Shown here one piece after another: positions 22,054-33,787 of a DNA stretch of 64,000 nt. The DNA lies in the NCBI GenBank assembly GCA_037951105.1, contig JBAMJV010001317.1, positions 62,001 through 126,000 on the forward strand, written 5' to 3'. The position numbers and the translations under genes are program-made. The notes under the pieces were generated by a model. That model searched no databases. It was not told the DNA's origin and worked only from the letters and a program-made list of their open reading frames with translations. Numbering within the stretch: the first letter of the stretch is position 1; each line of letters begins with the position of its first letter. The stretch is from Echinarachnius parma (taxonomy: Eukaryota > Echinodermata > Echinoidea > Clypeasteroida > Echinarachniidae).

Positions 22054-22964
22054 CTACTGGACACTAAGCTGACCACCATTAGCAGCAACAGAATTTGACT
22101 TTGATATTCCGCTTCGATCTCCTAATTTCTGACGCGCAGCTGCTACCGGCCATGACATAGGACTAGGCTTTGATTCAGCTGACTTTGATTTTTCACTCCC
22201 ATCTCCAGATTTCTGGCGCGGAGCTGCTATCGGCCATTGGCTAGGGCGAGGTCTAGATTCCGCTGACATTGATGTTCCTTTCCCAGCATCTCCAGATTTC
22301 TGACGCATAGCTGCTGCAACCGGCCATCGCATAGGCCTAGGCCCATTTTCAGCAGACGTTGATATTCCGCTTCCATCTCGAGCTTTCAGTTTTGCAGCTG
22401 TTATCAGCCATCGATTGTTACCCTTGATCCTACCACTAGCTTTCCTCGCCAGATCTCCCATCATGGTCTTGGCTCTCTCCATTCCTTGCTTCTTACGGGC
22501 TGCTATCCCGCTCAGTGCCATGGATATCACACTGAGGGCTACGAGCAGCCACACGACAAAGACGAACTGCTGGAACTTGAGAAGCCAGTGTGGCACACCG
22601 ATGTGATTGTGCGCTTCACCAGCCACCATGTCTCCGAAGCCGATCGTACTGAGGGTGATGAAGCAGAAGTAGATAGAGTCCAGGAAAGTCCAGTCCTCCA
22701 GGTACATGAAGATCACCCCTGGAAGCAACAGGTTGAAGGCTACGATGATGATGGTGTAGATGGTGAAGTGGATGACATTTCGGGTGCGCTGTGAGCGGAT
22801 CTTGGTGGTCAGGCGCTGCACGCACTTCGTGATCCTTTTCCAAAAGCCCTGCATAGACGTCCCGACTTCCAGGAGGAATACAGCGGCCAGTGGGATGCCG
22901 ACCAGGGAGTACAATGAGCAGAAGATGCGACCCGGTGTGGTCTTCGGAACAAAGTGTCCGAAAC
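22054..22964 (-). CDS. K2P-2 exon 3: filter 1 to stop
   Basis: Acceptor TGACAG then GTTTCGGA completes GFGHFVPKT; TM2, TM3, second pore, TM4 and the whole tail lie in this one exon of 302 codons plus TAG at 22054-22056. Confidence 0.93.
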
Positions 22965-23984
22965 CTGTCAAAAATAACAAAAAAACATGAGCCTTACAAT
23001 AGTGCAATGATCCGTGTGGGTTTGTGTTTTGTTTCATTTGTTTGTTTGTTTTTTTGCTTTTTGGGGGGCAGAATTTTGCTGGAATATCACATGCTTTTGC
23101 CTGAATATGGCAGTTTTCAAGTCCGGGGGGGGGGGGGGGGCTGCAGCCCCGACCCCGCCTCCGACGCCTATGGGTTGATCCTGGCTACGCCACATAGCCT
23201 AATCATGATAATGAGGTAGGAGATGAAATGGACCTTATACTACCTTCATGTCCCTCCCCCATTAAAACCAATATATGCATGGATCAGTTCAGATTAAAAC
23301 AGGTCGTACCGATCGTCGTCACCAGGGTGGTCGTGAAGTAGAACGATGTTGAGATGTCCCACAAGCCATGTCTCTTGCGGAGCGTCGATTTCCGTGTCGA
23401 GCTGACAACATTCATGTCCCTGGCCTGTTGCAATGCGTCGAAAAACTCGATGATTGAATCGTTGGACATGCATGACCGGTTGGTGAAGAACGCGCCTAAT
23501 CTTTGGACCATGATCTGTTGAAAAATGATACAATACAGTTAGTATTCAGATTTGTTTTCACATTGCCGAAATTAGAAAAAAAAACAGAAAATAAATGTTT
23601 ATTTATATAATATATCTCATTATGTGATGGCAATGACGATGATAATGATAATGAAAATAAAAAGATGGTGATGGTGATGATGATGATGAGTGATGACAAT
23701 GTGAATATGACTGTGATGATGGTGATGATGATGATGATGATAATAACGACGACGCTGATGATGGTGATGGCGAGGACAACGATGATGATGATCTACTTGC
23801 CTGAAACAATATAGGCAAATTTATTACGTAATTGAAAGAAACAAAGGTCTTCTCTTACCTTTTGCGACGTCAGCTGGTAGTCCGTCTCGAGGTAACGGAA
23901 GATGAACGCGCCACAGAGAAGATAACCGATCATCAAGACGAAACGCACAATCAACTTCCGCAAAACTTGTTTGGAAAGCGCCAT
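22054..23984 (-). CDS. Two-pore-domain potassium channel K2P-2, complete
   Basis: Exons 23859-23984, 23310-23514 and 22964 down to 22054 join to 413 residues and a stop. TM1 is residues 10-33 (FVLMIGYLLCGAFIFRYLE), the cap has sequon N54-R-S and C57, filter 1 is TIGFG at 109-113, TM2 about 122-145, a basic cytoplasmic linker 153-172, TM3 174-199, filter 2 TIGFGDM at 217-223, TM4 about 241-266. The VIFMYLEDWTFLDSIYF-to-GFGDMVAG stretch resembles the TREK/TRAAK/TALK side of the family (low certainty). Likely a background K+ channel at the plasma membrane. It is in tandem, same strand, upstream of K2P-1. The tail (about 150 residues) carries four tryptophan-proline repeats. Confidence 0.92.
22060..22405 (-). 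repeat. K2P-2 tail repeat: four units of about 28-30 residues
   Basis: Units begin RWLITAAKLKARDGSG, RWPVAAAMRQKSGD, QWPIAAPRQKSGDG and SWPVAAARQKLGDRSG, each followed by S-x-SAE and a proline pair. Period about 84-90 bases, all in frame. Confidence 0.85.
23125..23140. repeat. G16 homopolymer in K2P-2 upstream intron
   Basis: A G-run in intron 2 of K2P-2, about 45 bases from a GGCTACGCCAC word (23182-23192), the complement of a recurring GTGGCGTAGCC motif. Confidence 0.8.
23310..23514 (-). CDS. K2P-2 exon 2: cap and first pore helix
   Basis: Acceptor CAACAG, donor GTACGA after ATCG. Encodes the extracellular cap (sequon NRS, one cysteine) and the pore helix ending TTLVTTIG. As in K2P-1 the intron splits the first filter glycine in phase 1. 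Confidence 0.9.
23632..23793. repeat. (GAT)n/(GATGGT)n microsatellite
   Basis: About 160 bases of GAT, GGTGAT and GATAAT words in intron 1 of K2P-2. Confidence 0.9.
23859..23984 (-). CDS. K2P-2 exon 1: N-terminus and TM1
   Basis: Forty-two codons from the ATG to the CAAAAG/GTAAGA donor in phase 0. The very short cytoplasmic N-terminus (MALSKQVLRK) leads directly into TM1. Confidence 0.9.
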
Positions 23985-24297
23985 TTTAAAATGTTTTCAT
24001 TCAAAATGTTTAGACGGTTTTTGTGAACACAAATTTTCAAATAGTTTTTGACACAGAAGCGATGTGAGAACATTTAACCCGAGACCAATTGCGATGATTT
24101 AACCATTATAGTGTCGGCAGCCAGACTATTATTGTAATTATCCACTGTAGCTTGCACACATTTCCCATTGTCCTTAGATATTTAAATTACATTTGACTGG
24201 GTAATTGAGCATGGCAATCGAAACGCTAATCCAATCAATAGTCACTCGTTTATTCTTAGTGAAACATAATCCGTGGTATTTAATAATTGTAAGCATT

Positions 24298-24394
24298 AGC
24301 ATCGTTATTGCTGGTGGTTGTTCCAGGGCCGAAGAAATATTAATCATTGTTATTGCTGGTGGTTGTTCCAGGGCCGAAGAAATATTAATCATTG
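24298..24394. repeat. 45-bp tandem duplication
   Basis: GTTATTGCTGGTGGTTGTTC and the following bases to AATATTAATCATT occur twice, 45 bases apart, nearly identical. Confidence 0.9.
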
Positions 24395-24399
24395 TGGTT

Positions 24400-24683
24400 T
24401 TTTTTTACCATTTGATGAATGACCAGCACAAATTGATATGGTTGACACGGAACTAATAATGTACACATGACATATTTCAGTAGGCCTAATAAAGAAACTT
24501 CAACAACATACATAAATATTTCTTTCAGCATGCTGATCCGAGACTATTGCCATAATTCGACAGGTATCATCATATATAATGAGCACACCAAGTGTAGCTA
24601 GATAATAGACAACGGTAAAATTATATATAAAATTATAAAGTCCGTGAATAAAGAAAGATGGGGGCAATCCTTGGATCTGGAGA
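24400..24683. other. Unassigned DNA upstream of K2P-2
   Basis: The promoter of K2P-2 should lie between 23985 and this region; no core promoter element stands out. Confidence 0.3.
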
Positions 24684-24704
24684 GGGGGGGGGGGGGGGGG
24701 GGGG
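24684..24704. repeat. G21 homopolymer
   Basis: A run of 21 G flanked by AGA and TGAGAT. Confidence 0.95.
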
Positions 24705-24874
24705 TGAGATGGAGGCGGGGCATCCCGAAACAACATAATATATTTAAATGGTGTTATGATTGTTTTACTTGTTTTCCCTCCTGGGGTCAAGAATGCCCAA
24801 CGTGTGTGCGTGTGTCTTAAAGTACGTTTGCATGCTAATATGACACCAGTTTTATTCATACCCCACTCATGAAC

Positions 24875-24946
24875 TTAACCCACTAGTAAAATGTAAGGGT
24901 AGGATAAATATAGTTATCCTACCATTACATTTTACTAGTGGGTTAA
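24875..24946. mobile_element. 72-bp hairpin with TTAA at both edges
   Basis: TTAACCCACTAGTAAAATGT is mirrored at the right edge ACATTTTACTAGTGGGTTAA, with arms of about 32 bases. Terminal TTAA-CCC is reminiscent of piggyBac-type minimal elements (inference from the termini only). Confidence 0.65.
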
Positions 24947-25001
24947 TTTACACGTCCGTCAACAAGGCACTTCGCTAGATGATACCACCATGCAAAGAAG
25001 A

Positions 25002-25703
25002 TTAAAGGGGTAGTACAGTTTTGGTAAGGCTGAACTTTAGTAACCAAACGGACAGTAACATTATAAACTAATAGTTATAACTCCACCATGCTAGAAAGGT
25101 ATACAAAATTACAAACGACTAAGTAAAAAGCCCATTATCATTCAAAAAGAGCCATTAAAACACAAGAGGGCGCTCTCTAAAAAGGCATTGGTTTTAACAA
25201 TTTTTCATACAAAATTATGCATGTGATGTTTTATTGAAATCATGATTAAATAGAGAGATCATCAACAACTATTTAAAAAACGCTTTTGAAAATTTTTGAA
25301 AAAGTGTATGCATTTTTTTGATTTTTTGACAAATTCATCTAATTATTTGGGCCCCAAATAATTATAAGATCATATATATTTATTGATATTTCAGCCGTTT
25401 CTGGACCGATTTTGACCAAATAAAGTTTATTCTGCCATTAAAATTGCATGTTCTCTCAAATTCGACACTCAGTTTTTCATTACCTCACAAAAAATTCATC
25501 TAATTATTTGGGCCCCAAATAATTATAAGATCATATATATTTATTGATATTTCAGCCGTTTCTGGACCGATTTTGACCAAATAAAGTTTATTCTGCCATT
25601 AAAATTGCATGTTCTCTCAAATTCGACACTCAGTTTTTCATTACCTCACAAAAAAATTGTGATGTGCAGCGCCCTCTCTACCAAAACTAAACTACCCCTT
25701 TAA
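25002..25703. mobile_element. Inverted-repeat element B, copy 2, with internal duplication
   Basis: TTAAAGGGGTAGTACAGTTT at the left and AAACTACCCCTTTAA at the right. Body aligns along its length with 3211-3783. It is longer because a 161-base segment is tandemly repeated (25332-25492 and 25493-25653). Confidence 0.8.
25332..25653. repeat. 161-bp tandem duplication inside element B
   Basis: AATTCATCTAATTATTTGGG begins each copy; the two copies look essentially identical, so the duplication is younger than the element. Confidence 0.9.
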
Positions 25704-25740
25704 CACACAATATAATCTTCTAATTCATATGCACGTTTTT

Positions 25741-26300
25741 CAGCAGTGGAAATACATCTCCCTTTTGTGAGGGGGGGGGGGGGGGGGGGGGTGAGGAGGT
25801 TGAGGCAACTGTATCGGGTGAGGAGGGTGAAGGGGGGAGCGCAGCGGAGACAGATGGCTACAGTAATCAGCCACCAATTTTGTTCATCAGTAAGGGGATA
25901 TTCAGGGGATCATATTTTCAGGCAGAAGGGGGGGGGGGGGGGGGGGGGGGTAGTGAAGCTCCAACAAGCAAGCATGTGTTTATAATCCACCCCTTACCTC
26001 TGGTCGTTACCCCTCTCAAATCCTTCACAATCACTCTCCCTTTCTGTGTTTTTTTGTTTGTATTACTATACTTTGCTACTACAGAGTGGCATAGCGTAGT
26101 CAGACTGCTTTTTTTTGGGGGGGGGGGGGGGCACGTGAATTATTGGGAGGCACAATATGTATTTCTTTCATTTGCTAGATAATTCCCCCTTATTTTGTAT
26201 TTATTTATTTATTTATTTATTTATTTATTAAAATTTTTATTTTTTAATTTTTTTATTTTATTTATTTATTTATTTTTTTTTTTGGGGGGGGGGGGCTCAA
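25741..26300. repeat. Poly-G-rich stretch
   Basis: G21 (25771-25791), G23 (25928-25950), G15 (26117-26131) and G12 (26284-26295), plus (TTTA)n around 26200-26283. A CAGAGTGGCATAGCGTAG word lies at 26082-26099. Glycine-rich frames are homopolymer artefacts. Confidence 0.85.
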
Positions 26301-26334
26301 ATACCCTGCACCGCCCCAATTATGTCACTGCTAC

Positions 26335-26745
26335 TACTAATAACATTATCACATCACCACTACAACAACCAATACCATCAATATTATAGACACCACTAAT
26401 GCCACTAACCATAACAATGCCACCACCATCAAGAACACCATTATGAACTTTACAATCACCACCACCATCATCACTATCACAACTAACAACATCACTATCA
26501 CACCAACATAACATAACTCCCACCACCAACAAACATTACTATCATCACCACCATCACAATCACCACTAACATCATTAACATCATTATCACCACCACCATC
26601 ACTATCACCACCACCATCACAATCACCACCAACATCACTACCACCACCAATATCATTAACATCACTATCACCACCAACAACGTCACCACCACAAACAACG
26701 TCACTACCACCACCAAGAGCAACACCACTAACACCATCACAACCA
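26335..26745. repeat. (ACC/ATC)n microsatellite
   Basis: About 400 bases of CACCACCATCA-type words with ACA and ATT steps. Frames give long valine/methionine runs on the opposite strand. Confidence 0.9.
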
Positions 26746-29128
26746 GGTTTGAAAATAGGAAATCACCATAAGATTATGATTCTTTAATTCATTTCATTAG
26801 AATTTATTTGTATACACACACACTTGTCATACACATCCATTATCTCACACAGGAGTTATAACATTCCATTTACCTCAATGTTTAACATTAAATACACAAG
26901 GTGATTTAGTGTCGAACAATAATATAATAGGACAATATTATTCAAAAACTATGTACAGATATATAATTGTTCTTCTTTATCTCTGTCGCTAAGTAATAAT
27001 TTCTTTTTACATTTATATTTGATTATGTACATTTGCCATTCATTCATCAATAACTGAAAAGAAAAAGGGGAAGCAACATATAAAGGAATTCAATAACCTA
27101 GACACTAACCATGTAGATGTCTTGTAAGATTGCTCTTATCTTGGATGGCTTTGGATGGTAAAACAGTTCTGCAAATGATTGGAACACTATCAATTATTTG
27201 TAGCACATCAAACCAGTATATGGAAACAGTGTTTTAATCCAGCTTACACACTTGGCCATTTTCTTTTGTGGACCCAGTTCCGACTCCGAATATAATATAA
27301 AACAAAAGGAAATATGATGTTCTATTGTAGACTCATGACTCAAAACTGGACTACAACACTGCACACCAATTGCATTTGGCAAAAACTAATTGTTCAAGTT
27401 TGTAGACCACCCGTCTCACGAATAGAACGGTTTCATAATGCAATCATATTTCAAGTAACAACATTGTCACATCACATGATGATTTACAAAGACCTGACAA
27501 AGGTGGCGCCCTGTTTAAAGGTGGTTGAGATTTGCACAAATGTAAATCAGATGCACAAACGACTTGTGCACTGTTCAAAATACCCACTACCTCGGTATGG
27601 TATTTCAAACAGTGCCCTCTACAACCGCATGCATTGGAATCTGTAACATACGCGCCACGCATGCTGTGGCAACTAGAGGTGTGCTTACGCACAAACCTAA
27701 CTGGTTACAAAGACATGGCGATTAAGTCTTGTTGTTCTATCGTTAAAAGGATCCCTTTAAATGTCGTATGTACATGTGGGGAGACTTCTTCAGTTTGTAC
27801 ATACACAGAAAATTCACTAGACCTATTATTACCTAAAGCACAACAGTAGAAAGCTAGCTGTAAGGTGGAAACATAAATATAATTATGCAAATAATCAAGG
27901 TATTTTGTGCCTATAATCATGCTCTATCGTGATATTGCAAATGAGTGCAGCAAATGGTTGATTCCATATCACAAAAGCTTGACAGATATTTGGCAACCTA
28001 CTCACAGAATAAAGTTAAAAACAACAATATAATATTTAAGTGATCATTAAACAATTGCCATAAACATAATAAAACATCTTTATTGATTTACCACAACAAA
28101 AAAGATTTACCACAAAAATATCGTGCATATACACATATCATATACACACAGATTGCTTTTCAATATAATGCCGGTACCAGCATTAAAACAATACAAATCA
28201 AGTGTATACATACTTGTTTTGTTTGAGTTTGAACATGGTGGCTATTCATAATTATATACAGTCATGTGTCTATTGCGTGGGATAATCCCATAAGACACAT
28301 ATATATGAACTTTAAATTACTACAACAAAGTTATATCAGCGGATGGACGGTAAACAGACAAAATAGTCATGGCAACACACAAAATAAAAATAATTCAATT
28401 TACAGGTTTGAGATAAACATCTGACTTAGATACAAGTATGAATACACAGTGTCTATATCTTATGTACATGTGACACATTTCAGTTTACATATAATTTATG
28501 ACAGCACAGCAACACGTATAACTGCGAATAAAACATCAATTACCAATAGTTTGTTTTATTTATTTAACCATCAAGCTCTTATTCCTCAAGAGACAAGTTT
28601 CTCAATGTATTCAGATCCAGGGAAATTTCATATGAACAGAAAAATATTGACATTTATTACACAATAAAGAAATTGTTAAATTTCTCCATATTCATTACAA
28701 ATTCTCATGATCAAACCTAGCAATCATTTACTTGTGAACATGTTGCACAGTCTTAATCTGTTTGTTAACAAATCAATTCTATGCGCTTTGCATACCATGT
28801 TGATAATGGTGAATATTTTGAGCAGAAAACTGTTATGGCCATTGCATCTACCACACATGGCAGTAAGAGCAAATGGAATAGTGGGTCGCAAGCAATTAGT
28901 TAAGAAATGGGCTGAAAAACAATTTTTAAGATGTTATGTGATTAAGTTTACATCATAGAAAAGTATTTGCACAGCTGCATGTTTATGTCTAACTAATAAG
29001 TCAGACGAGCGTGTGAATTTAATACCAATGTAGATTTGCAAATTGCAACAAATAATTCACATTAGGTCACAAGTTGAATACTTCTGGCATATCAACAGTC
29101 AATCTATGTTATGTAACGAGACAGAAGA
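26746..29128. other. Gene-free AT-rich stretch
   Basis: No splice-flanked coding exon on either strand that I can support. A short inverted pair (GGTGGCGCCCTGTTTAAA near 27502; TTTCAAACAGTGCCCTCTAC near 27602) may mark a 125-base decayed element. Confidence 0.5.
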
Positions 29129-29232
29129 GTTTGTTAACCCCTTCAGGACTGCAGTCATGGAAAATACTTACCCAGTAGTATATGGAGAATGCAAGTTATA
29201 GCTAAATCAAATCATCTTCAAAGGGTTAGGTG
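29129..29232. repeat. Dispersed repeat G, copy 1
   Basis: Begins AACCCCTTCAGGACT and shares ATGGAGAATGCA and AAATCAAATCATCTTC with 57255-57350, and more weakly with 56563-56650. Confidence 0.55.
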
Positions 29233-29722
29233 TTCATGGATATGTTTTAACTTTTGCGATATTTTGGGATTAATTTTGTTTGCGAGTCAATAAATAGTAA
29301 TAAGAGCTTGGACGGCTGTATAAATTCAAGGTGCATGCATTTACCTAATAGACCCAACATCAACAACACAACACATTTCTTTTGAGACTTTTGCAATATC
29401 GAAAGAATTGGCGCTAGCACAGAAATTGTATGCGATCGTAAAATCATACAAGGCATGAATTAATTTACTATTACTTCAGTGGTAAATATCTCGACTCATT
29501 CATGTTAAAGTGAACAGAAAATTAGTTAGGGTGTCATGATGAAATAGTCAATAGTTCGGATCTAGTTTCAAGTAAGAGGCAAGTAATAATTTGTTACAAG
29601 AAGCTTTAATTGTGCAATAAGGAAGTACAGGACAAAAGTTTCCACAGTGGAAAAGCACAATGTACAAATATTAGTCTCTTAGATATACTAGTTTAGTCTC
29701 TTTGCCTATTGCCTATTCCCTA

Positions 29723-30103
29723 TTAAAGGGATCTAGTAACTTTGTTGACATGTGTAAAAACTGAATAAGTGATGCAAAATGTGTATTGTTGTGATCTGAT
29801 ATAACCACTGAGTAATGTGTGAAAATTTCACATTAAATTTATATTATGGCTAAGTAATGAGGGAAAATGCAAAATGATATTCCCTAACTCATTGCACTGA
29901 CTTTGTACATTTTATAACTGTCCAGTGGATAATTAAAATTCTGAACTCCTCAATCGTAAATATCTTTTTAACGAAAGGGAAATTAAAAAAAATGAAAACG
30001 GTTCTGTCTTCTATTGGTAATACAAATACAATAAGCTATGAATGAGGTGCTAGAGTTCTAAGTAAGATTTCTGGATTTGGACAATGTTACTAGATCCCTT
30101 TAA
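29723..30103. mobile_element. MITE-like element A, copy 1
   Basis: TTAAAGGGATCTAGTAACTT at the left and GTTACTAGATCCCTTTAA at the right, 381 bases, no coding capacity. Aligns end to end with 54497-54870. Confidence 0.85.
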
Positions 30104-31268
30104 GAATAATAGTTATATCTTAGTCCCAAACCTACTGGCAATAAAGAGAAATTCATACTATTAAATACATCTAATTTACAATACCTAAACAAGTTAGACC
30201 ATGCAATAGAAGACTAGATACACACACCATGTTTCTTCACACAAGACAATTACAAAATGACTAAGACTTGACCCTCATTTCTTAAATTGAAGTGCAAAAT
30301 AATATAAGTCTGTTTTTATACAGTTTTGTTGCACAATAGTACTATAAATTTTAATTACAATTTCACCCAAACCTGAATGCTATAATATATATGGTAGTTT
30401 GAAGAGTACTACACTATAATGATAAAAGGAAGTCATGTTGTTATCAATTTAGTTGCTATTTATCACATACTGTAATCAATTGAAAGTTTTTAAAGAAAGG
30501 GTTAAGATGATATTGGCATGAGAATGCAACTTTGGTTAAAATCATTTGCCTCCAAAGTCATCTACAGGGGTCATCAGCATGTGACCTGTCTTGTCATTTT
30601 AGATGATTTTGTTTTCCATCAAAAGTTTTTTTTTCTTGTTCTTTCTTTCCCTTTTCCCACTATAGTGTAAGTAAGACTTCACTTGATGATGCCATATTGA
30701 GTCTGCAACAGGCAGGATTAAAGTTATTCCATCAAGTTGGGCTAGCGTGCTTGCGCATAAATATGAAGAGAGCAATTCATAATAAGAGTTCTGAAAACAC
30801 AGGCAATACAGAATTTCTATAGTGATGTTGGTGGTGTTAGTGGTGATAGTGATGGTGGTGGTAGTGATATTGTTGGTGGTGATTGTGATGGTGGTGATGA
30901 TAGAATTATTTTGTAATTGTAATTATTGGCCAAAAGAGGATGATAATACAGAAGGAAATGATATCTTAAGATTGCAAAATGCCATTGCTTATAAATCATA
31001 TAACCCAACTGACCCTGGCAAATTATTTTCTATTTGTTTCACAATAATGAAAATAATTTTTACATTTCCAGAGTAGAAGATGTATAAAGCAGTGCTGCAC
31101 TGGAAAATGAAGTCAGTAGCACACAGGAAATTCAAAATCACTTGGGCAATTGGATGGTATAGTTTATAGTTCCTTCTGGCATGGTGAGATGTTCTGCACA
31201 ATGCCGTCGTAGTACCCTATCAGAACAATTGTGGTACAGTGCAGCACTAGGACATATCATTTAAAGTG
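30104..31268. other. Gene-free stretch with a (GTG/GAT)n patch
   Basis: A TGGTGGTGATAG-type microsatellite at 30822-30905; the rest is AT-rich DNA, possibly downstream flank of the TOGARAM1-like gene. Nothing else supported. Confidence 0.5.
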
Positions 31269-31442
31269 CAGTCAAACTTAATGTCTACCTCTCTATAGCA
31301 GCCAACCTGCCTATAGTGGCTACCAAAAGAGATCCCCTACAGAGAAAACTGATGTTATAGATCCTGTCTATAGAGGTCACCTGTCTACAGTGGCCATTTT
31401 TCTTGTTTCCCTTAGGCAGCCACTATACGCAGCTTTGACTGT
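31269..31442. mobile_element. MITE with CAGTCAAA ends (pogo/Tigger-like)
   Basis: Left end CAGTCAAACTTAATGTCTAC, right end complement ending TTTGACTG; CTATAGTGGC and TATAGAGGTC words repeat inside. A related element is at 43391-43504. The family guess rests on terminal sequence only. Confidence 0.6.
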
Positions 31443-31610
31443 ACACACACAAATTAATCTAGAGCTTCTTGAGGAACACAGACAATGGTAAAATGTCACT
31501 GCCACACGCAATCTACTTGTACGAGTTCCCTCAAATTTTTTTTGAGGCAGGTTCCGTTCACATTTCAATAACACATCACTCATCTAATGATCTAATGATG
31601 TAATCAAACA

Positions 31611-31790
31611 GTTCAGTACTCAAACCAAAAGTACACTGGCAAAGGAAACTAGAATTCACTCAATTAAAACAAACTTGGCCGTTTTGTTAATGTTACGATC
31701 CCTCTTCCTGTAGAATTTATTTCAGTGTCTGCACATTTGGAGCGTGTTGCAATAGCACTTCGTATATATGATAATCTAGACTCTGAGTGT
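31611..31790 (-). pseudogene. Decayed copy of the TOGARAM1-like terminal exon, in its 3' UTR
   Basis: About 186 bases from the true exon end, 31693-31762 repeats the coding end: on the minus strand CTGAAATAAATTC replaces CTGAAAGAACTC, giving an early stop where the real exon reads KELIQEEGS. Flanks repeat too (CAAACCAAAAGTACAC against CAAACCGAAAGTACAT). The change creates AATAAA at 31716-31721, a possible poly-A signal for the real gene. Confidence 0.65.
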
Positions 31791-31879
31791 GTAGTGTAGT
31801 ACTATGCTTTCAAACCGAAAGTACATTGAAAATGGACATCACTTGAACGAGAAGAAGTCAGCTTATATTATTGTCACTG

Positions 31880-32136
31880 TCACGATCCCTCTTCTTGTAT
31901 GAGTTCTTTCAGTGACTTGATGTTTCGTGGTGGCAGATTCTGTGCGTGTTGCATTAGCACTTCGCCCATCTGTTCGTTGAGGCTGTTAGCGAGGACGGCG
32001 GTGGCGCTGCGGAGGTTTCCTGAGCCCCCTGGCACAGCCCCACTCCCCGTCATGTTGCCCAGGAGGTACCATAGGACCGGTAGGACGTGTCGCACGATGG
32101 TCTGCTGCTTGCGTGGGTAAACCTTCGTCACCAGAT
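31880..32136 (-). CDS. TOGARAM1: TOGARAM1-like terminal exon, end of TOG4 and stop
   Basis: 257 bases to TGA at 31880-31882, acceptor CATCACAG. Encodes VTKVYPRKQQTIVRHVLPVL and ends LKELIQEEGS. Confidence 0.92.
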
Positions 32137-33720
32137 CTGTGATGAAAAAACAAGAATACATTTTGGAATGCTTCTTAGGTTCATGATCTGTCATGGGAAT
32201 AATTAAATTAATGTCAGTTAATGTCAAATGGAGCCCAAGTTTTCAAAACTAGCAGACAGGTTTTTTTTTTTTGGTGAATAGTAAAACAAAAATATTTCTA
32301 GATTCAATATAATATTCATAGGTACTACTACTAGAGAATGGGTAATGCGCTCAATTTTGTCACATGATTTTCATTTACAACCAGATAAATACATGAAATA
32401 TTAAAAAGAAATGTATGAGTTTTGGAGTAAATAATATGAATCATTTATACAACCAGCCTTTCCCGATAATGCAATCATCATCAGGCCACTTAACTAGACA
32501 CAACTCTTTACAAAATCTATTAAAAGAAAAAATTCATCGCTAGTCAAAAGGTTACTTACAAGAAAGTTTCTGAACCATTGCTGGCCTGGCTCTCACGTTG
32601 CCATACTGGGTCGCATTGGAAAATGGCTGCACCAAAACTAACATGTCTGAAATGAGATAGAACCAGTTTTAATTGTAATGTATTGAGACTAATTCAAAGG
32701 AAAACAAGTTACACAAGGGTTCAAAGGAAGTGAAAACAATGATATAACAGGTTGGACTTTGCTACGTTTGGTTCTTTTGAAGATCTTTACTCATGTCTGA
32801 AATAAGATAGAAAACCACAGAAAATGTAACCCCCCACGAACCCAAAACAAATCTGGCTATGATTATTACCTTTGTGTTACATAATTTTTAGGAAATTTAA
32901 TAATGCATTACAAAATCTTCAGACAAATGAAAAGACAATTGTATGAAACAAAACTCTAAGAATCTCAAATTCATCAATAATTCATCAAATTCATCAATAA
33001 ACTTTACGACATCAGCAATATTGGCATAATTTGTGTTCAGTTTGTCTTTCATATTTAGTCAGGTCTGCTTCTATCAAAATGTCTGGAAAGTTGTTACATT
33101 GTTATAATGATGTATTCAATCCAATCTAACATACATTGGAACACATACACCCACATACATGCATAAAATGTTACAACTGATAGTTTTATTACATTATTAC
33201 ACATCTTGCATATAATTTGTAAAATGGTGATAAAAACAAATGTGCTATTGTCTCAATATAATCTAATTATCAATGCAATTATGCAGGCACTTTTATTGAA
33301 ATATAAAAACAGATCAATTATACAGTTTACAAGTTTCTATACAAGTAAATACAAATTATGAGTACACATGTGACCTTCACTTTATAATGAGATATATGCA
33401 GAGATGCCAACCTTCACAAACCAAAAAAAGTATTCTGAGAGGTAAAAAAAAAGTATTTTGAACCCAAAAAAAGTATTTTTAGAGCTGCCAACCTTTAGAG
33501 GCAAAAAAACATATTTTTTCGCAAAGCAAATTCGCGCAGCAAAAATACCCTTTACGCACACGTTAATATAAAAGTTGGTTCGGTCGATTACACCAGCGTT
33601 TTTATAAGTTTGTTCGGTTTATTTGTGTTATATTTAAAATATGTATCTGGAGTAATAGTTAATCAGGGTTCAACGTAAATTTTGTTGCCGTTTTCCGATC
33701 GTTTCTATAGGGAGTACCAG

Positions 33721-33755
<35 letters not shown>

Positions 33756-33756
33756 G

Positions 33757-33787
<31 letters not shown>

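Noticed and set aside
25746-26182. Glycine-rich small proteins
   Set aside because: Poly-G tracts in repeat DNA, no conserved residues or splice context.
26746-29722. Possible additional gene between K2P-2 and the TOGARAM1-like gene
   Set aside because: No frame has consistent splice sites, motifs or codon structure; left as unassigned.
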